Shown here: piece after piece, positions 9,632 to 19,367 of the stretch
Layout: every line of letters begins with the position of its first letter
Numbering within the stretch: position 1 is the first letter of the stretch
Assembly (NCBI GenBank): GCA_003427395.1
Contig: BFEA01000018.1
Location: 4,030,206-4,053,329, forward strand
DNA from: Chara braunii
Taxonomy: Eukaryota; Streptophyta; Charophyceae; Charales; Characeae
Reading direction: 5' to 3'
DNA length: 23,124 nucleotides
Program-made: the position numbers and the translations under genes
Notes under the pieces: model-generated
Told to the model about the DNA's origin: nothing
Databases searched by the model: none
What the model saw: only the letters and a program-made list of their open reading frames with translations

Positions 9632-10654
9632 CTCCCTTGAAATACTTAATTTGTTCAAGTCGCCTTAATTTAGAACGTGGCCGACTATTAAATACCCTGG
9701 AACCCAGTCTGCCTTCTGTGCTAGCCTCTTCTCCTCCCCACACGAAGCCCCCTCCAGCCAAGGGGGTTGCTGATGTCCCAAACCCTACTTGAAGCCACTT
9801 AATCAAACGACGAATGAGTGGTCAAAGCGGACAGGGGGGAGTGCTGCGCCCAGCTAATGGCTTATGCCGTTCTCGAGTATAGGTCCAATCTTGGCGTATA
9901 GCAAACAGCTACAAGATATTGAGTCAGGAAACTCCTCCGTTTTATGGGCACAAGGCCTTCGTTATCTATCTATATCCGAAGGCTGCTCAGACTGATAGTT
10001 TCAACAGACTAGTGGAAAATCAAAATACCGGACTGAATGAAAAGCAAATCTACATATAGTCTACTTAACTTAATTACTTAATGTGTGTGAGGCTCACGCT
10101 AATTCTGATCAGAGTGAATCGGGGAGGGAATGAGAAGTTTATACCATGCGGGCTTCTGCCGTCTTCCATGTCAGTTCTTGAGCTTGCCTCCAACGAAACT
10201 TTTAGGCGCTCGCTTGCTCTGTGACTCGACACCTGATCCCTGTACTCTGGCTAATTCGCTATTGTAGGTAAGTCCATACTCTTCGGTTTGATACACCCAT
10301 CCTGACTTCGAATGGGGGCTCAGCTCCGACAGAATCTCGGTATTAACGAAAGGCCACCTCGGACGGGCGCCTTACAGTGCTCATCTTTTCTCATACTTCA
10401 CATAAGAGCTCCTTCCTCCCTCTATGGGGTTCCTCACCGTCCCCTATACTCCCCAAACTCCATTGAGATGGTTGACGACACAAACGTGGCGTGAGAGTGG
10501 TGGACGCCTCACTGCTCCACTGCGGGCGCGGAGTAGTAACCGAAGAACGCTGGCGGACTACTGCCGACAGCGATAGCGCGGAGCGCTAACCGGGCGCCCG
10601 TCGCTACGCTCCCCGGACCCAGGTTCTCACAGTACTTCTGAGTTCTTCACTTTC
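9632..10654 (-). other. Probable LINE 5' UTR / internal promoter region
   Basis: About 1 kb between the candidate 5' target-site duplication and the ORF1 ATG. Near its 5' end (about 10490-10620) it is GC-rich, with small palindromes such as AGCGCGGAGCGCT. An in-frame TAA just upstream of codon 1 separates it from ORF1. No other gene was recognised. LINEs carry an internal promoter here; the sequence does not show one directly. Confidence 0.45.
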
Positions 10655-10666
10655 TCGATATCTTTT
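10655..10666. repeat. Candidate target-site duplication, copy 2 (LINE 5' side)
   Basis: TCGATATCTTTT in the same orientation as copy 1. On the minus strand it reads AAAAGATATCGA directly before the presumed first base of the LINE. An 8-base independent match in a 1-kb search space could be chance at roughly the percent level, so it is suggestive and not proof. Confidence 0.5.
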
Positions 10667-11064
10667 GGTTCGTTCATGTGACCAGACCCAAATTGCCGTA
10701 AGTCGTTCAGGGTGCACGGACAGGCCTTGACGGTTTCTAACCGTTCAAGCGGCTTGTTCTTCGGCCCCAGGTCCAAGTTTGGTTTGATAGATATCAGAGG
10801 CCTTTTACTTCAAGTTCAATATAGGCGGGAGAGATAACCTACCCTTTCCAAAATGTTTGAAAATAGGGACGTCCCTCCAAAATAGTATGGCGGGGAAAAG
10901 AACGGAGGCCAAATAATTTGACAAGTAGCGTTTCTTTCTGCACAGGAACTGTTATCCATGGACCCTTAACGAGCGACGGAAATTCCTGAAATAGGACGGA
11001 AAATTGAGGTATAGAGGAAAAATTAAACTTTCAGGCATATTTTCCGTTTATAAATTTTCTGTTG
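10667..11064. other. Spacer with no recognised gene
   Basis: No convincing open frame, RNA gene or repeat was seen in this stretch. It becomes AT-rich toward its right end. Confidence 0.4.
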
Positions 11065-11220
11065 CATGCAAAATCACAGCACTGGGTCTCCCCAAACTTA
11101 TGGGGACTTCCCAGCCTCCAGAGCAATCAGACCCCCAAAACTTATAGAAGGGTCTGATGCTCCATGCAACCCAAAATAAACAAAGCACTGGGCTTCCCCA
11201 AACTTATGGGGACCTCCCAG
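11065..11220. repeat. Cluster of three hairpins sharing one loop
   Basis: Three inverted repeats follow one another. Hairpin 1 is at 11082-11114 (CTGGG..CCCC, loop AAACTTAT, GGGG..CCCAG). Hairpin 2 is at 11122-11161 (AGCAATCAGACCC, loop CCAAAACTTATAGAA, GGGTCTGATGCT). Hairpin 3 is at 11188-11220, nearly identical to hairpin 1. Hairpins 1 and 3 are 106 bases apart, and CATGCAA precedes each repeat half, so the unit is duplicated. Hairpin 2 has a wholly different stem but the same AAACTTAT loop core. Confidence 0.8.
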
Positions 11221-13285
11221 CCCTTACGACCCAATCAATCTGCACACAAATACTGCCTTCCTCCCATCCTTCCCCCAGATGCAACCCTCTTTCGTTCACA
11301 ATCTGCTTCCAGGCAACCAACAATTATGAAATTGACGTTGCACACACATTCCTTTACTTAGTCTGAATTCAAGTCCTGAAAGTCAAACCAAAATCAAAGT
11401 ACGGGATTCACGCAATACATTCAATCAAACCATAGAAAGATATACAGCTAGGGGTTATAGTTGGGTTTATAGAGGGAGTCAGAGAATTACCACTCAGTTT
11501 CCTGCCTCCAGGACTCCGCCTGAGTCCCGTCAGAGCTCCCGGAATCGGTGGGGCGAACCTCCCACAAAGGCCTTGGCGCGGATCACGGGTCACACGCCCG
11601 CCTGCCGCCTTCCTCTCAGAATCAACAGACCAGACTTGGAGTAAGAAGGGCAGGTAGAGGCAATTTTGAGACTCTCAGATCCAAGAGGGGTGCACTCAGA
11701 CTCACAGGACAGGGCCTTGTTACCTTGAACCGCCTGAGGGCCCCGCAATGGTGGCCAAAACGCCCAACAACTTGATCCAATCGACGTCAGGCTGTCAAGA
11801 TTATCCCCTGTCGTTTTCCCCAATTCGCAGCAATCCTTCCTTCTCAATAATCGCAGTCACTCCGTAGCCAAGTGTAAAGGCCACTGGTATGCCTACAAGC
11901 CTGCGGCACTCCCTTAGTTGCCTCGTACCACATATCCGTCGACGACCTTATCTGCCTACGTAGCCACCCCGCCGCCGCTTCACTACGCAGCGCATGGCGC
12001 CGCTGAGAGATGGGTCTGTAGTTTGCACAGCTTGCCTATAGCCCCTTCGTATGGCATGAAAGACTGCACCTCTTCAAATGTGCGGCCACACAGGCTAGTG
12101 GCTCACCTGCCTACCACTCCTAACTACCGGGAAGGGCAGCACCTTAGTCACACGGGTAAGTGTTCAAACACAATACCCGCGCAATCCCTGTCCCACAACC
12201 CGGCGGTCTTCCATCCTATAGGTAGGTCCTTCAGCCCTCGTGACCTGCTCCTCGCTATCCCCAACTTCGAAACGACCAGTACCTCGACTAACCAGCAGGT
12301 TCCTTGGTTTAGCGGCTCGTCCCCCGATCACACCAATATTGTATCCAACACCTCTCGTACTCTGGCGCCTGGCGCCCAGCCTGTACTGCTCACCTAGCTA
12401 GCCTGTCTACGTTCCCATGGCTTTGAGGACCAACGCACGTGGCGTATTCACCAAGGTTGACCGCCCACATACATCAGGTACGTTCCCTCCTTCCTAATCA
12501 TTCTCCTCTGTTTCCTCTCTTGATGTACTTGGCCCGCAATAGTGGCCAGACTCATTCTCTTTCACAGCCTGAGAACCTGGCCCGAATCAGTCGGGGGTGG
12601 TTAATATACGACGAATGGACGCCTCGCAACCAAAAAATGGAAAGGACAGTTATAGATGGGAGGAGCAGCTTTGACCCCTCTCCTCTCATCACGCTCCCTG
12701 TATGCATGGCGAGCAGTGCAGTCGGGTCCGCGGATCTTCGTCGGCAGGGTGGGCTGAGCCGAGGGGGACTGCAGTCTGAACATAGGAGTATACGTCGCCA
12801 TCCGCTGTACGCAGGTAGGTACTCCAACGCACAGCTACCCTCTCGCTACCTCCAACGATGACGAAAATCGAATGAATGTTCCGCAATAACACAGGCGGAT
12901 ACATTCCATTTTTCGAGTTTACTTCCCCCAGGCACAGTCTACAACTCGTACTCTATCAAATCCTCACCTTCGCTGTCGAGTCCCTCTGCACCATCGAACT
13001 CGTCTAGCTTAAGACCCCCGATCCGCACCTTACCTTGTCCGAGCTCGCCCGACAATCGAATGGGATCCACAACCTTTATTCCCGCACCCCCTTTTCCGCC
13101 ATCACGCCATCGCCCACGCACAAGTTCTGTTTACTAACTCAGAATCTACCAACCCTCTACTAAAACTGACTACAGATTCGTGTTCGCCCGGGGTAGAAAC
13201 CCCTACCTTAGTTCTTCTCCTAGCTGATTCCGCTCACAATCGTGCGAGATTTGCTCCCTCCATAGCTTCCTCCCCCATCCCCCCC
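11221..13285. other. Long stretch without a recognised gene
   Basis: Mixed GC sequence with several open frames, the longest at 11918-12397 (+, 159 aa) and 12439-12861 (+, 140 aa). Neither resembles a family I know. Both are Ser/Thr/Pro/His-rich, with no recognisable motif, transmembrane segment or signal peptide, and they lack partners. I regard them as unsupported. This may be old repeat or intronic sequence. Confidence 0.4.
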
Positions 13286-13386
13286 GGCGCACTAACTTCC
13301 TCTAACAGCCTTTCCTACTAACTTCTCTATTGCTCCCTTATCATCGGTTTTGTCTTCTGAATCGGGGTCACCCATCCCGAAAACCC
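13286..13386 (+). repeat. Diverged direct repeat, copy 1
   Basis: Runs from GGCGCACTAAC through TTTCCTACTAACTT to a 27-base block (13360-13386) that matches copy 2 at 23 of 27 positions. The second part (ATCGGGG...CATCCCGA) is itself a weak inverted repeat. A fainter relative of the block lies near 13158-13200. Confidence 0.6.
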
Positions 13387-13665
13387 TCGATTCGGATCTT
13401 TCCCCGCCCGAGTCCATTCAGAAACGAGCGAGTTACACCATTTTCTACTTTTTGTTCTTCTCGTTCCGCCATAGCTTCGTGCAGTCCTTTTTCTCCCCTT
13501 CTCCTCCCACACTAAACCTCTTCCAGAACTAACCTCATTTTCGTATTCGCCCTATCCAAGAAGTATGGAAACGACTCTCGGTCTACCCGATTCCGTTGAG
13601 GATCAGGCGGTCTACTCGCTTTTCCTTCTCACCTCTGTCCTCCACCGTTCGGCCGTGGCCAACTT

Positions 13666-13753
13666 GGCGCACTAAGTTTTCTCCCTAGCCTCTTTTCTAC
13701 TAACTTTTTACTAAATCTAACTATAGATTCGGGATCGCCTATCCCGAAAACCC
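13666..13753 (+). repeat. Diverged direct repeat, copy 2
   Basis: Shares GGCGCACTAA, CTACTAACTT and the 27-base ATTCGGG...ATCCCGAAAACCC block (13727-13753) with copy 1, about 370-380 bases to the left. Order and orientation are conserved, with small indels between the shared blocks. Confidence 0.6.
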
Positions 13754-14630
13754 ACGTTTTAAGTCTCCACTCGAGCGATTCTGCCCAGGATCGCACGCAC
13801 TACTCTCTTTCTGTCGCGCCATGCTCGCTGCCCTGCCATCTCTTCGTCGAATGCACCTACTACCGAGAAACGCGTCCAGGTTCTTTTCACTACTCTCCTC
13901 CACTTTTCCTGTCGACCTTGCCGACCCGTGCCTGGGCGCTTGTCACCCGCCACCTCTGGTTCCACAACACCCGTCGCAGCTGCCTCCCCGACATTCTCAC
14001 CGCCCCCGCCAGTCTCCTTCTTCCTCCGCATGCACCCAACACGTCTTCTCGTCCCGGTTCATCCGCCCTATCTCACTGCTTTTCACCCGCCATTCTGCTA
14101 CTGGCTCAGAGCTATGCTGCCCGGCCAGCCCCTCCGCCCGTTCGCTAATGACTAAGGCAGCGCACGTCCTCCTTGCCCGCTTCGGCCTTCGGGCATACAG
14201 CAGACCTCCTTACACAGGGCGCTGAGACAACGCTTTCGCAGGGCTTCCGCAGGAATCAATGAAATGGCTGGGCGCCGCTCCTTGATTTATACTTTGGAAC
14301 CGTCGGCCTGCCCCTTTTCCGTTCGGATCCGTCCCTCTTCTTCCCAACTTTCCGATTCCTCTTGTCTCAATCACCTGCTTTCCCTGTTACCCGACACTCC
14401 TTCCCTGCTTGCTGTCGCTCCGCCTTGCCCGTTCGCTGCCCAGTACTGCCCCGACCGCTGCCTCTCTCGTCCGCTGCTGCCGATAGTCACTGTGACCCGG
14501 CCCCGTTTTACCTGACGGCCCCGACCGCTCCCTTCCTACGCCTGTTCCGTCGATGTCCACTAGTCGGCAACGCCCCGACATCGCGGCCCGTCCGCTGCTA
14601 CTCAGAGCTGCCCCTCAAAGGAGCTCGGTC
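13754..14630. other. C-rich stretch without a recognised gene
   Basis: GC- and pyrimidine-rich sequence. Several overlapping open frames on both strands (for example 13821-14225 +, 134 aa) are Pro/Ser/Arg-rich, as expected from base composition. No family was recognised. Confidence 0.4.
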
Positions 14631-14822
14631 CTAGTGCTACCGGCTGACCCCTAGCCGGTACCGCCTCTTTGCTGCCGCAGGTATCGCCCCCACTGGTGGG
14701 CACGGCTCCCTTGTTCAAAGACTCGAGCAAGAACGTGGCTGCTTCGGGGTTCCCGATGAATACAACACGCCCCCACGAGGCCGCATTCCCAGAGAAGTGT
14801 ACCCACTGCAGCAGGCCAGTGG
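14625..14822 (-). other. Possible terminal exon of an unidentified gene
   Basis: A minus-strand frame starts after an AG acceptor-like CTGCTGCAG and reads WVHFSGNAASWGRVVFIGNP, continues as EAATFLLESLNKGAVP, and closes at TGA near 14625. Its composition is more protein-like than the surroundings. In-frame TGA just upstream means it could be coding only as an exon. The opposite strand is also open, with a CTHC motif and a stop at 14842, so strand and coding status are unsure. I do not recognise either product. Confidence 0.2.
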
Positions 14823-14939
14823 TTCAACCGATTAGCCTAAAATAAGACAACCCCGGCCCCCAATAACTTTAGAATCCAAGGCAACAAAATAACAATAAAT
14901 TAAAACAAACCCCAACATTTTTAAAAGGCACCGCCGAAA

Positions 14940-15125
14940 ATTGGCCCGCGAGACCCCCCAATGCTCCCTTAGTCCCACGGAGCGGCCCGTCACGGTCGCC
15001 TCACCCGTCAACAAAACGGAGGGGGATAGCCCCGTCAGGCCCTCAACCCCTTGGTCTTCCCCATGCTGATCCCCGGCTACCGTGCCACCGTCCACCAGCC
15101 TCGATCCCTGAACCTCCCTGATGAA
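14940..15125. repeat. Dispersed repeat family, copy A
   Basis: Aligns with copy B through a series of shared blocks in the same order: TTGG...CGGCCCG, a CAACAAAAC tract, GGGGATA, a CCCTCAACCCCT-like tract, ATGCTG, GGC and TCGATCC. The overlapping minus-strand frame (15140-14832) shadows the repeat. Confidence 0.55.
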
Positions 15126-15544
15126 AGTCCGACGCCGCAACTAAATAATACTAGGCCCAACTCTGGGTCTGGCTCTGGCGGACGCCTAAATAAACGGACA
15201 CTGCGCGACGCGCCAAACTACCAAAACGCCTCCAAAAGTCACGTTGTTGTCGATGCCGTCCTCCACACGTACGCACAGGTCACAGATAGGCACATCTGTC
15301 GACGAGACATAATCTCTTTAATCCCTGTTTAATCAGACGAAAACAAAATCTGGTCGGCGATCACGCCGACTCTTCAATCATCAACAATTAAGAAAATCAC
15401 GCGCGCCTCAAAAATCCGCGCGCCCACACACGCTCTATTCCAGTCGACCATTCAGCCAACGTCAATCACAGACGCAGCCGCGCCTAGCGCGGTATGCTTA
15501 AACTCTAAATCAAGACTATTTTCTGTTGCTTGCAAAAACCAGGG
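15126..15544. other. Spacer between repeat copies
   Basis: No gene recognised. CGCG-rich near 15400-15490, with the local echo GCGCGCCTCAAAAATCCGCG. Confidence 0.35.
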
Positions 15545-15735
15545 CGGATACCCTTGTAAGGATATTCGCACCGACACCGTTGGTGCTTGGTCCTCGGCCC
15601 CGCCTATCGGGCCCGCTGTCGGACTCCCCAACAAAACTAAAGGGGATATTCCAGCGGGACCCTCGACCCCTCAGTTCGCTCCGTAGCGCTCCTCCGCTCC
15701 TCCAATGCTGGCTGCCGGCCTCGATCCCGGGATCC
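15545..15735. repeat. Dispersed repeat family, copy B
   Basis: Begins with ATACCCTTGTAAGGATAT, a one-mismatch version of the palindrome in copy C, then GCACCGAC, TTGGTCCTCGGCCC, CAACAAAAC, GGGGATA and TCGATCCCGGGATCC. Blocks after the palindrome are shared with copy A and the first 45 bases with copy C, which links the three. Confidence 0.6.
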
Positions 15736-16495
15736 GTATGTTGAAAGTGTAGTGCAGTAACCAATAGGGATCAGCCCAAGCCTGGACTGGCTGTGCGCTG
15801 CCCTGTATATGAATGGTACGGTCGGCCAACCTGGGCCTGCAGACGGTGTACCGGACCGTTTTTTTTTTGACTTGCAGTCCGCGTCCATGGGCCCGCACGC
15901 GCACATTTGCCACTTTAGAGGGCACGACCTTGCTTGGCTTGTCGCTCGTGATGCCTTACCATGCTATGGTAACGGCTGGGGCTCTCCTATCCGGCCGTAC
16001 CCATCGAGGGGTTGCCCGTTTTATCGCCTTTGGGTCAAAAAGACCCCGACTTTTACTCACCTCGCACCCGGTCCACGCCATCCTAGCTAAAGTTTGTCAC
16101 GGCTTCTACTGCCGACAACACACAGCCAAACCTAGTACTCGCGCTGTTTCGCGCACTCATTACGTGACCCCAAAAATGCCGCCCTCCAGTAAGTCAGGCA
16201 AAAACCCTCCTCTAATCGCAGCCTTACCTGGTCACCTCTGCGCTGCCTGTAACTTTGACCGTGCGTGCGAGGTTGCGACTTTATCCAAGATTTTAACCTA
16301 GTACCAAGTTGAACCTGCCCTACCGGTGTTTCATAGTTTACATTGATCAATTGCTCGGTCAAGCTAACGCGTGCCCACAAAGTGCACGCTCACATACTCT
16401 CTAATCAATTCAAAGCGCGTGTCACTCCCAATCCCTGAGAATCGGTTGTGGTCGCACAAAAATGAGGTACGCTCCTAGATATTGTCAAGAAACGT
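15736..16495. other. Stretch without a recognised gene
   Basis: The open frame 15813-16301 (+, 162 aa) and its overlapping neighbours carry no motif I recognise, and their composition is not distinctive. A run of eight or more T at about 15861 would be awkward in a real coding exon. Confidence 0.35.
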
Positions 16496-16562
16496 ACTTC
16501 CTGCAAGCTGCAAAAACGCGCCCAAATACCCTTGTAAGGGTATTCAGGCCGACAGCGGGCCC
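16496..16562. repeat. Dispersed repeat family, copy C, with perfect palindrome
   Basis: Contains AATACCCTTGTAAGGGTATT at 16525-16544, a perfect inverted repeat with 9-base arms and a 2-base centre. The flanks (TGCAAAAACGCGCCCAAATA on the left, a CCGACA block on the right) match copy B near 15530-15575. Confidence 0.7.
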
Positions 16563-17770
16563 CCTGAACCTTAATGTGCCCTAAACAAGTCATTTTTTGC
16601 AAATCTTGGTGGGTATCAGACAGTTGTCACGTGCTAGTTGGTTACATCCACTTTGCTTGTGCGAATCGAAAATATGTGAGAGCCTTTCAGGCTCTTCCAT
16701 CAATGTGGTCGAAACAGGGAGCACGTCACGTTTGAGCCGGGGTGGTTGGGCATGCCTAACCAATTCAGTCCCAAGACACTGTCTGAATGGACCTGGGCGT
16801 AGATACTTCGACCGAGACTGAAGCTACTGCAAACTCGGTCTCATGGGGCAAGCAAGGGGAATGCGCCCACCACTTTCCATATAGGAAAGGGTAGGGATCC
16901 CGCATGGACATTCGGGCACTTGGTAGAGCGGAAGGGAGCGCTGTTGGAGCGAACGTCGCTTGTTGCTGCTAGCGCCAATGCAAAAGAGTGCGTGTGTGCG
17001 GTAACGCATGAGAAAGGGCGCTGCTGTGGGCAGCGCCATAGCCCAACCCACGTCCAGGCTTGAGTTTGAACAACCAATGAGAGGTGGTGCTGGTCTTCGT
17101 GTAAGAGGGAAAAGACGTGGGTGATGAAGTCAAGGGTGAGAAAGAGAGCGAGAGATGAGGTTGATGATGTGAAGGCATGTACCTGGTATTGGAGATGGTC
17201 TACAGTGTCGACATCTTCATGTACTTCGCTTGTTGTTGTTGATGTCAACAGGATGCATTGTCAATTCGTAGGCTGCTAGTAGTTGTGTGATCGTCGTTTA
17301 GGCGCTGAGCGCTCAGTAGGAGGAAGGACTTTGGATACATATTTTGCTGGTGGTGAGAGTATGCTCTCATTGACATTCAAATTCAGTGATTTGGTTTTCC
17401 ATTGGTGGAATATCAGTGCATTTCTGCTTTATGGACAATGTTGGACTTGATGGCTTTCAATGTGATTTTGCATTCTGGATTTCTGTTATTTCACCGTTGC
17501 CCGTTTTCCTTGCACCCCGGTCTATTCCTGGGGAGCAACATGTGTTGGGAATCAGGCCGAGTGTCTTGTAAATAAGTTTACAATAATGAACATTTGATGA
17601 TAATCTGATGATGATTTGATCATGATGTTGAGTATACAGAAGCCACTACCTATCTTCAGTTAAACCACCAATACTTGGTCCAACTATGAAGTATGAGTCT
17701 CGACCGACCGGTATGTCGAGCCGTGCCGAGGCTGGAACTACCGGCCGCTCACTTCCCATGCCTGTTCATA
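16563..17770. other. Long stretch without a recognised gene
   Basis: No identifiable gene. Small inverted repeats occur at 17017-17037 (GGCGCTGC stem) and 17566-17583 (TTGTAAA/TTTACAA). TGATGA-rich sequence lies at 17595-17630. Open frames on both strands (for example 17248-16841, minus, 135 aa) have no recognised motif. The TGTTGGGAATC at 17542 looks like an LTR start, but no matching end was found. Confidence 0.4.
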
Positions 17771-17771
17771 G

Positions 17772-17800
<29 letters not shown>
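17772..17800. repeat. A29 homopolymer
   Basis: Uninterrupted A run, followed by an A/G-rich stretch. It could be the tail of a retroposed sequence lying to its left on the + strand, but nothing to the left was recognised as one. Confidence 0.9.
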
Positions 17801-17807
<7 letters not shown>

Positions 17808-17877
17808 GGCCTTGCCCGTTTATAAAAGAAAAGAAAAACAAAGAAGTACATAATTGTCATCTTACTGTTGGCACACG

Positions 17878-17886
17878 GAGAGAGAG

Positions 17887-17944
<58 letters not shown>
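17878..17944. repeat. (GA)n microsatellite
   Basis: GA repeat with two AAAG interruptions near its left end. It lies between the A-rich tract and the U6 fragment. Both strands stay open through it, giving artefactual Arg/Glu and Leu/Ser repeats. Confidence 0.95.
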
Positions 17945-17947
<3 letters not shown>

Positions 17948-18025
17948 CTGAGGGAGAGAGGGCGACGCGGCATTTTTGTTGCGGTCGTCCGTGCACCACG
18001 CCGGCTAACTTTTTTTTCTTCCCCC

Positions 18026-18081
18026 GACCATTTCTCGATTTATGTGTGCCATCCTTGCGCAGGGGCCATGCTAATCTTCTC
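18026..18081 (-). pseudogene. U6: U6 snRNA 3' fragment fused to Ty3/gypsy pol
   Basis: On the minus strand the 56 bases run GAGAAGATTAGCATGGCCCC through TGCGCAAGGATGG to AAATCGAGAAATGGTC. They correspond to roughly nucleotides 39-94 of plant U6 with about three substitutions, so this copy is much better preserved than the one at 767. The 5' half, including the ACAG of the ACAGAGA box, is absent and replaced by gypsy reverse transcriptase sequence in the same sense. The 3' end stops before the usual terminator and continues as GGGGGAAGA8. It cannot be a working U6 gene. Confidence 0.9.
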
Positions 18082-18625
18082 ACGACGATAAACTTGTCTA
18101 AGTAGTCATGAAAAATCTGGTTCATTGCGTGCTGTAACATCCTAGGAACTTCACATGAGGCAAAGGGCATCACCACAAACAGTTACTCGTACAGACCGTA
18201 CCTTATCTGAAAGACAGTTTTATGTTGATCCTCAAGTCTAATAACAATCTGATAGTATTCGGACTTCAGATATATCTTTGTGAACCGTCATCCCTGCACT
18301 TTATCCAAGAGGTTATCGATGCGGGGTATGGGCTCAACGTTCTTAACAATTATGACATTGAGGCCCCTATAGTCAATGCACATCCTTAGTATCTCCCCTT
18401 TCTTTGGGATAAATAGAACTCGCGCTCCGTAAGGGGGCGTACTTGGTCGTATTCAGCCCTTCTCTGTCAGCTCCTTGAGCTCGCGGCAGAGCTCATCTAA
18501 GTCCACAAGAGACATCCTATAGATCTGCCCTCTTCTACCAGGGATGACTTCAAAAATGTGGACAATCTCTCTTTCTACCACATCGTGACCCCTAGGCTCC
18601 TCAAAGAGGTCTGAATATTGCGCAG
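18082..18625 (-). pseudogene. Gypsy reverse transcriptase, N-terminal part
   Basis: Decoding the minus strand gives VIPGRRGQIYRMSLVDLDEL, ELKELTEKG, VLFIPKKGEILRMCIDYRGL, NVEPIPRIDNLLDKVQG, YLKSEYYQIVIRLEDQHKTV, VMPFASCEVPRMLQHAMNQI and finally FHDYLDKFIVV. These are the ordered RT blocks of Ty3/gypsy up to the residue before the YLDD box. At least three internal stops are present (after TEKG, after KVQG and after GLYE). The canonical GFGLCNAP stretch reads FASCEVP. The frame ends at the U6 junction. Confidence 0.9.
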
Positions 18626-18887
18626 CGACTGCTTCTATCTTTGGGGTGATTTTACGGCCTCCCCTTTGTCAGAGACAAAAACTAGGTAAATACCTTCCTT
18701 GTAATTATGTTTATAATAGTTATAGAAAGACGACACTCATATGCAACCATAGTTCTCCACTAGTCTGCTAGCCTTGAACTTTTGCAGCCTAACGATCCTT
18801 CCATCTGACAACTTGTGGATCATCACCTTCCTATCGCAATTGAACTGAGGCTCAACAACCTCAAGGTAGTACATGCCTCACAACATA

Positions 18888-19181
18888 TCAAATTGCAGCT
18901 CGTTTCTCATACGGAACAAAATCTTGTGTCTCAGTTCCCCTCCTCCATAGGAGAAGGTAGTCCTTGACATAGTCTCTGACTTTCCTTAAGTGTTTGTTGG
19001 GTAAGGTAGATGCTAAAGATTTGATAAGCCGCTGCACTTGGTCCCTTAATCGCAGCCTATCCAGACAAGCACAGTTAATGAAGTTACGCGTATAACCTAT
19101 GTCTGCGAAGGCGTCAAGCTTTCGACCACCTACATTGACGTCTACCACGAAATGTGCATCCCTTGGACCTTTGTTCAACAA
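18888..19181 (-). pseudogene. Gypsy aspartic protease, mutated active site
   Basis: The frame reads VDVNVGGRKLDAFADIGYTR, then NFINCACLDRL, matching retroviral-type protease. The active-site triad normally D-S/T-G is D-I-G here (about 19103-19095). The DSGAT consensus has become DIGYT, so catalysis would be lost. Downstream text (RLIKSLASTLPNKH and beyond) belongs to the protease-RT linker. It lies between the knuckle (19514-19473) and the RT (from about 18625). Confidence 0.8.
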
Positions 19182-19367
19182 CTCCCATGAGTCTTTAGGG
19201 TCTTTCTATAACCAATCTGTCTTTAACCCTCTAAGGACTCAGACACATACATCCAAGAGAGCATCGATTGGTTCGGATCGGTCTACAGGGTGATTAAGGG
19301 GTCGGCCATCGTCTGAAATGGAGAAGGCAAAGTAACCACTTCAGCACTAGTAAGAGCGACAACACTC

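Larger units (their letters stand above)
2534..10654 (-). mobile_element. Near-complete non-LTR retrotransposon (plant L1-like LINE), inactivated
   Basis: In 5' to 3' order on the minus strand it has a 5' region (10654-9632), ORF1 (9631-7144), ORF2 (7147-2907), a 3' UTR (2906-2564) and an A tail (a 30-nt T run on the + strand, 2563-2534). The domain set is DUF4283-like plus CCHC in ORF1, and apurinic endonuclease, reverse transcriptase and zf-RVT-like in ORF2, typical of plant L1-like elements. TCGATATCTTTT occurs just beyond the tail (2526-2537) and again at 10655-10666, fitting a target-site duplication from target-primed integration; if that match is chance, the 5' border is uncertain by up to 1 kb. 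Damage totals nine in-frame stops and two 1-nt frameshifts. It sits about 960 bases upstream of the HMGR start codon. Confidence 0.85.

Noticed and set aside
16605-16630. TGGGTATCAGACAG, which looks like a primer-binding site of a + strand LTR element.
   Set aside because: It has an extra G and a mismatched end, and no gag or pol follows on the + strand and no LTR could be paired.
17540-17600. TGTTGGGAATC as an LTR start.
   Set aside because: No matching LTR end, primer-binding site or second copy in the window.
17693-18176. Frames across the A, GA and U6 region (poly-Lys, Arg-Glu and Ser-Leu runs).
   Set aside because: Microsatellite translations joined by chance to the gypsy RT remnant and the U6 fragment.
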